From contig JAILFF010000323.1 of the NCBI GenBank assembly GCA_024697705.1, forward strand, positions 1-6,480: a DNA stretch of 6,480 nucleotides. The letters run 5' to 3'. Both the position numbers and the translations under genes were made by a program. This stretch comes from Ruminococcus sp. Lineage in GTDB: Bacteria; Bacillota; Clostridia; Oscillospirales; Ruminococcaceae. Positions 5,469 through 6,480 of this stretch are shown piece by piece. The notes beneath the pieces were generated by a model. The model saw nothing but the letters and a program-made list of their open reading frames with translations, was not told where the DNA came from and searched no databases. Position 1 is the first letter of the stretch. Each line of letters opens with the position of its first letter.

Positions 5469-6176
5469 CTGCTCATCTTCGAGTACTCCGAGGACCAGTC
5501 CACGGCAGTAGATTTCGTTGTACTTTTCCAGTTTAATATTTTCATATTTTTTGTTGTGGGAGATCAGACAGTCGCCGCCGAATTCTTTCACAAATCCCTC
5601 TCCGTCAAGAATAAAGATTCCGATCTCACCGATCTCAACAGTGGGCTGCGAGCGGATGAGCAGAACATCTCCGTTCTTAAAGTCAGGTTCCATGCTGTCT
5701 CCGGATACACGCAAAGCAAAGTTAGCTTCAAGAGTAAGATCGTTTTCCTCCACTTCGAGCATTTCCCGATCACAGTTATCAAGATAAATGCCTGTTCCGG
5801 CGCTGACAGGCAGAAGATAGGTCTCAATAAAAATAGTGTTTTTAGATTCATCTAACTGCTTTTCAAGTGCGCCGGAAAGAGCTTGTGCGTTTCCAAGGAT
5901 TCTTCCTTTATCTTTATCGTTCAGTTCTTTAAAATAGGACAGTAGCTCTTGCTCATCTTTACTAAGATTTGGAGTTAACGAATACTCTTTACCAAAAATA
6001 AGAAAGTCAGTTGATACATTTAAACGCACTGCGAGCTTTGCAACAATATCACTGTTAGGAGAAGCCCCCTTTTTCCAATTAGATATTGACCCTTTAGCTC
6101 CTCCACATTCTGCAACAAGCGGTGTGATTTTTAGTCCTTTTTGGTCACAAGCAGTTTTTAAATTATCGTAAAACAT
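5460..6176 (-). CDS. XRE-family repressor with LexA/CI-like S24 self-cleavage domain
   Basis: This 238-residue protein would bind operators as a dimer and inactivate itself during the SOS response. Residues 3-62 form an XRE helix-turn-helix, with AKGSISNWKKGASPN (27-41) as recognition region and VSTDFLIFG (54-62) closing the fold. A linker follows, then the S24 domain: Ala126-Gly127 in LPVSAGTG as cleavage site, Ser161 in SGDSMEPDF as nucleophile, and Lys197 in GFVKEF as general base. The set is complete, so RecA-stimulated cleavage is expected. The start is ATG at 6176-6174, seven bases after GGGGTGA; an 11-codon longer frame has no such site. It looks more AT-rich than the cas genes, suggesting transfer. 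Upstream it diverges from the gene at 6391, sharing a control region with two CATTTAAATG palindromes, so it likely represses that gene and perhaps itself. Confidence 0.9.
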   Translation of the reverse strand: MFYDNLKTACDQKGLKITPLVAECGGAKGSISNWKKGASPNSDIVAKLAVRLNVSTDFLIFGKEYSLTPNLSKDEQELLSYFKELNDKDKGRILGNAQALSGALEKQLDESKNTIFIETYLLPVSAGTGIYLDNCDREMLEVEENDLTLEANFALRVSGDSMEPDFKNGDVLLIRSQPTVEIGEIGIFILDGEGFVKEFGGDCLISHNKKYENIKLEKYNEIYCRGLVLGVLEDEQIV

Positions 6177-6217
6177 AGATAAATCACCCCATGAATTATT
6201 AGTAAACATTCACAAAG

Positions 6218-6262
6218 TTCATTTAAATGGGTAAAATCACTTGACAAGCCCATTTAAATGAA
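6218..6262. promoter_or_regulatory. Pair of palindromic operators for the S24 repressor
   Basis: TTCATTTAAATGGG (6218-6231) and CCCATTTAAATGAA (6249-6262) each contain the perfect palindrome CATTTAAATG and are exact inverted copies of each other. Their centres are 31 bp apart, about three helical turns, so two dimers would lie on one DNA face. The second lies between the -35 and -10 boxes of the rightward promoter, so binding would block it. That the neighbouring repressor binds here is inference from position. Confidence 0.75.
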
Positions 6263-6269
6263 TTATAAT
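6241..6269 (+). promoter_or_regulatory. Perfect-consensus rightward promoter, operator-controlled
   Basis: TTGACA (6241-6246) and TATAAT (6264-6269) match consensus exactly, with a 17-base spacer occupied by the second operator. Such a strong promoter is normally kept silent by a repressor. The 5' leader is about 115 bases. Confidence 0.9.
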
Positions 6270-6346
6270 ATAACATAGTGAACGCAGTATGCGCACTTAC
6301 CCGATAATAGTATACCACAGAAAACAAATACCGTCAACAGAAAAAT

Positions 6347-6368
6347 TGTAGATTCCAGAGAATCTACA
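6347..6368 (+). promoter_or_regulatory. 5'-leader hairpin before the rightward gene
   Basis: TGTAGATTC and GAATCTACA form a perfect 9-bp stem with loop CAGA. It ends ten bases before the AGGAGG ribosome binding site. With no T-tract it is more likely an RNA-stabilising or translation-modulating element, or another operator, than a terminator. Confidence 0.6.
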
Positions 6369-6390
6369 TTATCAGGCAGGAGGGATAGCA

Positions 6391-6480
6391 ATGAACATGG
6401 AAAATTTCAGGATATGGGTAAGCTTTCGGCGTAACAGCTTTACCGAACACAATTCGATCGGAGAGGTCAAGGGCGTTGTC
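6391..6480 (+). CDS. Operator-controlled gene divergent from the repressor, N-terminal 30 codons
   Basis: The ATG at 6391 follows a perfect AGGAGG (6378-6383) by seven bases, and the frame is open to the window end. The visible part begins MNMENFRIWVSFRRNSFTEH and continues with a basic, polar stretch ending GEVKGVV. There is no signal peptide or membrane segment, and I do not recognise the family from 30 residues. Its position under a strong promoter covered by the repressor's putative operators means it is held off until the repressor is cleaved or titrated. That is the arrangement of early lytic or mobilisation genes, but a host damage-response gene fits equally well. Confidence 0.7.
   Translation, partial: MNMENFRIWVSFRRNSFTEHNSIGEVKGVV

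Noticed and set aside
6289..6351. 20-codon leader frame MRTYPIIVYH in the 5' leader of the rightward gene
   Set aside because: There is no ribosome binding site in front of the ATG; it could be chance.

Overview
The window looks like chromosome of a low-to-moderate GC gut Clostridium-class bacterium, most likely Ruminococcus or a close relative. The signs are strong AGGAGG-type ribosome binding sites, near-perfect TTGACA/TATAAT promoters, a Cas6 and RAMP of the type seen in such genomes, and a surface-protein fragment with ruminococcal-style FN3-like repeats. The genus is an inference from style, not from a search.

Layout, left to right. (1) Positions 1-61 hold the first 20 codons of a leftward gene resembling flavin reductases, with a consensus promoter at 109-137. 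(2) Positions 232-965 hold two copies of a 326-bp non-coding repeat, each full of direct and inverted copies of a 16-bp motif. (3) Positions 1028-1995 are the remnant of a secreted surface protein plus its terminator, fused at an inverted repeat to the 3' end of cas6. (4) Positions 1973-5123 are a leftward CRISPR-associated cluster: a 5'-truncated RAMP protein of the TIGR03986 type, a 121-residue Rossmann-like accessory protein and cas6. Between the last two, on the opposite strand, is a self-contained mini-operon (promoter, two paralogous peptides of 35 and 27 residues, terminator). (5) Positions 5090-5460 are an intergenic junction with a phased G-tract array, two terminators and a 33-bp palindrome. 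(6) Positions 5460-6480 are a regulatory switch: a leftward XRE-S24 repressor and a divergent rightward gene whose consensus promoter is overlapped by a palindromic operator.

How the parts work together. The RAMP, the accessory protein and Cas6 would be crRNA-processing and effector or signalling parts of a type III system, but no Cas10, CRISPR array, adaptation gene or nuclease effector is visible, and the RAMP lacks its expected N-terminal part. The locus is either a decayed remnant or the edge of a larger one broken by insertion. The repressor module to its right has the logic of a phage or integrative-element switch, controlled by RecA-stimulated self-cleavage, and may belong to the element that broke the RAMP gene. 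The two-peptide operon, antisense to the cas cluster, is the feature I least expected and the best candidate for something undescribed.
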